Below, in pieces: positions 61,415-64,000 of a stretch of 64,000 nt of DNA. Both the position numbers and the translations under genes were made by a program. The DNA is from Bacteroidota bacterium. GTDB taxonomy: Bacteria > Bacteroidota > Bacteroidia > Flavobacteriales > Weeksellaceae. Within the stretch, counting starts at the first letter, position 1. Every line of letters begins with the position of its first letter. Location of the stretch: contig JAFAFC010000007.1 in the NCBI GenBank assembly GCA_023423715.1, positions 248,001 through 312,000 of the forward strand. Reading direction: 5' to 3'. The notes beneath the pieces were generated by a model, which was not told where the DNA came from, made no database searches, and saw only the letters and a list, made by a program, of their open reading frames with translations.

Positions 61415-61912
61415 ATGAAGAAAATACTACTTGTTTTGGGTGTGATGGCACTTGTAACTTCTTGTACCACAACCAAAACGTATCGAATTAATTCGAAAAG
61501 TTATACGCAAACACAAGGAACGGCCGTATTTACCCAAAAAGGAAAAGAGGTAACCATGGAAATCAACGCGTATAAGCTTTCACCAGGAGAGCACGCAATT
61601 CATATTCATGAGAAAGGAGATTGTTCTGCAACTGACGCGAGTTCTGCGGGTGGACATTGGAATCCGACGAGCCACGACCATGGGAAATGGGGCGAAGGTG
61701 AGTTTCACATGGGAGACATCGGAAACATTAAAGCAAATGCGCAAGGAACAGGACAATTGGTTTTCAAAACGGATAAATGGTGTCTTGGATGTAAAGACGA
61801 GACTAAAAATATTATCGGTAAATCAATCGTTATTCACGCTGCGAAAGATGATTTTAAAACACAACCAACAGGAAATGCTGGTGGAAGAGTCGGTTGTATC
61901 GAAATTAAATAA
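61415..61912 (+). CDS. Cu/Zn superoxide dismutase family lipoprotein
   Basis: 165 residues from ATG 61415, with a lipoprotein signal (MKKILLVLGVMALVTSC). Metal ligands: HIHEKGDC (two His), GGHWNP (bridging His), the Zn-binding His and Asp in DHGKWGEGEFHMGD, and the last Cu His in VIHAAKDD. The active-site Arg lies in GNAGGRVGC. The two Cys could form the usual disulfide. This suggests a lipid-anchored periplasmic SOD. An insertion with WCLGCKDETKN adds another Cys pair, not usual for the family. A terminator follows. Confidence 0.92.
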   Translation: MKKILLVLGVMALVTSCTTTKTYRINSKSYTQTQGTAVFTQKGKEVTMEINAYKLSPGEHAIHIHEKGDCSATDASSAGGHWNPTSHDHGKWGEGEFHMGDIGNIKANAQGTGQLVFKTDKWCLGCKDETKNIIGKSIVIHAAKDDFKTQPTGNAGGRVGCIEIK

Positions 61913-61939
61913 TTTAAATCCGACACTTTAAATCAAAAT

Positions 61940-61972
61940 AAAAATCCTACCAATTTTGGTAGGATTTTTTTT
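61940..61972. terminator. bidirectional terminator between SOD gene and 131-aa gene
   Basis: The arms AAAATCCTACCAA / TTGGTAGGATTTT are flanked by A- and T-runs, overlapping the minus-strand gene's stop. Confidence 0.85.
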
Positions 61973-62366
61973 AGTTAAGTGCGTTGGAAAGTTCTGTAAT
62001 CCTTCCCATAACCGGAATGGAAAATACCGAACTTTTCTGTAGCCATAATTCGTAAAAAGTTTTCGCTTTTAAAGCTAAATCTTGATTAGACGTCTCTTTT
62101 TTGAATGCGAAATAGAATAGATTTCCAAGCAAATCGTAATAATCTGCTTGATGATGCAGGTCTTTTTCAGAAACCATTTCTTCAATTTCTTCACGAGATT
62201 TAGAAGCCAATTCTTCAAAACTCATTTTGAAAATATCTCTCATTTGAGTTTCGAATGCCATTTGAGAATCTTCTAATTCACCTTCGTTTTTACCGAGAAT
62301 CAATTTGGATAAGAAGTTAGAAAACTCTTTAACCATGCGGATAATATAATCTTTATCGTGTATCAT
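61971..62366 (-). CDS. conserved hypothetical helical protein (DUF6483-like)
   Basis: A 131-residue soluble protein, all helical by composition. The N-terminal HDKDYIIRMVKEFSNFLSKLILGK resembles DUF6483 proteins, a family I recall mostly from Firmicutes. The identification is by eye and tentative. The rest includes KDLHHQADYYDLLGNLFYFAF, similar to a TPR-like hairpin. It begins 11 bp after the SpmA-SpmB fusion and is probably co-transcribed with it. Function unknown. Confidence 0.65.
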   Translation of the reverse strand: MIHDKDYIIRMVKEFSNFLSKLILGKNEGELEDSQMAFETQMRDIFKMSFEELASKSREEIEEMVSEKDLHHQADYYDLLGNLFYFAFKKETSNQDLALKAKTFYELWLQKSSVFSIPVMGRITELSNALN

Positions 62367-62377
62367 TTTTTGTAAAA

Positions 62378-63781
62378 TTAAGCGAAAAACAAATAAGCCA
62401 AACCAATTGCGGTAATAACACCAACCAGATCGGCAAGCAACATCGCAACAACTGTATAACGGGTGTTTTTAACGGCAACCGCACCAAAATAAACGGCAAT
62501 CACGTAGAACGTCGTATCCGAACTTCCTTGCAGTACCGCAGCTAATTTTCCTTGGAAACTATCCGCACCAAAAGTCGCCATCGTGTCAACCATCATGCCT
62601 CTAGCGCCTGATCCTGAAAGTGGCTTGATTAAGGCGGTTGGAAGTCCATCAACAAAGCGTGTGTCGAGGTTGGCAATATTAGCCACCCACTTCATTCCAT
62701 CGATAATGACATCAAATACACCAGATGTTCTCAAGAGCGAAATCGCGATGAGCATTCCTACTAAGTACGGAATAATCTTCACACAGGTTGTAAAACCTTC
62801 TTTGGCTCCGTCAATAAAGGCGTCAAAAACATTGATTTTCTTATAAATTCCACCCAAAACAATCGCGAGAAAAATAAATAAAATCAACCCATTACTTAAA
62901 ACTTTAGAAAACGTATCGAGTTCGTCTTTGCTTAATCTGACTAAATAAACGACCAATAGACCAATTAAAGCCGAAATTCCACCAACATACGCAATTACAA
63001 TCGGTTGTAATAAATTGATTTTCTGATAGATTGAGACAATAATCATCGCGGCCATTGTTGCTACAAATGTCGCAATCATACAAGGAAGAAAGATGTCGGT
63101 TGGCGTATGAGATCCCATACTTGCCCGAATCGCAATAATCGAAACCGGAATTAAAGTCATTCCCCCCGCATGTAAACATAAAAACATAATTTGCGCATTA
63201 CTGGCGGTATCTTTATTCGGATTTAATGACTGCAAACTTTCCATGGCTTTTAGTCCAAAAGGCGTTGCTGCATTGTCCAAACCTAAAAGATTGGCACTGA
63301 AATTCATCAACATATGTCCGAAAGACGGATGGTTTTTGGGGATTTCAGGAAATAATTTAGAAAAGAATGGTTGAATAAATCGCGAAAGCAAATTAATTCC
63401 ACCCGCTTTTTCAGCAATACTCATAAAGCCCATAAAAAGGGTCATAATTCCAATTAAACCTAAACAGATTTTAACAGCCGTTTCAGAAGTTCCGATAACC
63501 CCATCGGCTTCTTGAACGCGATAAACAGCTACATTTTGCTTTAAAGAATCGGTTTTGTAATGAATTCTTCCAACCGCACCGTCGGTAGATTGAGCGAGCG
63601 ATTTTTGAGCTTCAGGACTTAACGTATGAAACTGCGTTTTTGCAATTTGAACCGTATCGCCCGTTTTCCCGACAACCATATCGTTGTAGATACTTTGATA
63701 ATTGTCCGAAGAAATATATTTAATACTGGCAACGAGAACCGCAATAATGATAAACGCGGACCAAATTCTGCTAAGCACCAT
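62378..63781 (-). CDS. SpmA-SpmB fusion, nucleoside recognition (Gate) domain membrane protein
   Basis: A 467-residue membrane protein with about ten helices. The N-terminal half matches spore maturation protein A (LLGLDNAATPFGLKAMESLQ, MFLCLHAGGMTLIPVSIIAIR). The C-terminal half matches SpmB (GAKEGFTTCVKIIPYLVGMLIAISLLRTSGVFD, GLPTALIKPLSGSGARGMM, LQGSSDTTFYVIAVYFGAV). In Bacillus the two are separate genes needed for spore core dehydration; here they are one chain in an evident non-sporulator. A hydrophilic periplasmic insert lies at about 25-90. Likely transport of a nucleoside or another small solute. Confidence 0.9.
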   Translation of the reverse strand: MVLSRIWSAFIIIAVLVASIKYISSDNYQSIYNDMVVGKTGDTVQIAKTQFHTLSPEAQKSLAQSTDGAVGRIHYKTDSLKQNVAVYRVQEADGVIGTSETAVKICLGLIGIMTLFMGFMSIAEKAGGINLLSRFIQPFFSKLFPEIPKNHPSFGHMLMNFSANLLGLDNAATPFGLKAMESLQSLNPNKDTASNAQIMFLCLHAGGMTLIPVSIIAIRASMGSHTPTDIFLPCMIATFVATMAAMIIVSIYQKINLLQPIVIAYVGGISALIGLLVVYLVRLSKDELDTFSKVLSNGLILFIFLAIVLGGIYKKINVFDAFIDGAKEGFTTCVKIIPYLVGMLIAISLLRTSGVFDVIIDGMKWVANIANLDTRFVDGLPTALIKPLSGSGARGMMVDTMATFGADSFQGKLAAVLQGSSDTTFYVIAVYFGAVAVKNTRYTVVAMLLADLVGVITAIGLAYLFFA

Positions 63782-64000
63782 TTGTAAAAATTTTGATAAA
63801 AGTAGGGAAAAAAATGATGCTGCTTTTTAGATTCGGGAAAGAATTGAAGTTTCGAACACGATTTTTTAAGTTACGCAAAGATTTTGAATTCGCAGATAAT
63901 AAAAATCAGCACGAAAAAATGATAAGAGCTCTTTTTCTTTTGTAACTTTAAGTTCCTAAAAATCAAATGCTAGGCATTTCCTTTTTGGCACAAAACGAAT

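Noticed and set aside
1..64000. Mobile elements, CRISPR arrays, tRNA or rRNA genes, prophage
   Set aside because: No transposase, integrase, phage gene, repeat-spacer array, tRNA cloverleaf or rRNA segment was recognised on reading the window; tRNA detection by eye is not exhaustive.

Overview
The window looks like chromosomal DNA from a Bacteroidota member of class Flavobacteriia, probably Weeksellaceae or a close relative. The evidence is low GC, at least 17 copies of the Bacteroidota -7 promoter motif TAnnTTTG just upstream of genes, a MurF-alanine racemase fusion, TonB-dependent receptor and 2TM-domain genes, the gene order, and little sign of strong Shine-Dalgarno sequences. I see no rRNA, tRNA, insertion sequence, prophage or CRISPR array. 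Nearly everything reads as intact core genome.

Left part (1-17.7 kb): a Mur-ligase fragment running off the left edge, a Glu-rich conserved protein, tdk, a murF-alr fusion, a patatin/beta-barrel protein, ybeY and mnmG. Two near-perfect parS palindromes flank mnmG, and the second overlaps its stop codon. A methyltransferase, pgk and rpiB follow. The 647-bp gap between pgk and rpiB is AT-rich, has a perfect DnaA box plus two near matches, a consensus-like promoter and a 51-codon ORF. Then come rnr, a LysE exporter, an LD-carboxypeptidase, yraN and a bacilliredoxin.

Middle part (17.8-34.2 kb, minus strand): a complete division and cell wall (dcw) cluster read in the order mraZ-rsmH-ftsL-ftsI-murE-mraY-murD-ftsW-murG-murC-ftsQ-ftsA-ftsZ-yqeY. 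Two MraZ-box repeats and a DnaA box precede mraZ. FtsZ carries a long acidic C-terminal linker with repeated short Phe/acidic motifs. Together with the left-edge Mur ligase, murF-alr and the LD-carboxypeptidase, this covers much of peptidoglycan precursor synthesis, polymerisation and recycling.

Right part (34.6-64 kb): housekeeping genes (alpha/beta hydrolase, engB, an ElaA-type acetyltransferase, msrA, a ROK kinase, secA, a nucleotide-sugar epimerase, mnmA) are mixed with envelope genes. These include an AsmA-like protein, a prolyl oligopeptidase, an OmpR-type two-component system divergent from an unknown exported protein, a beta-barrel protein, lipoproteins, a Cu/Zn superoxide dismutase and an SpmA-SpmB fusion. 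The most interesting accessory locus is 54.86-61.25 kb: a TonB-dependent receptor, two paralogous exported helical proteins, a LytS-type histidine kinase fused to a 2TM domain, two free-standing 2TM proteins and a LytTR regulator, all on one strand. It may be one import-and-sensing system.
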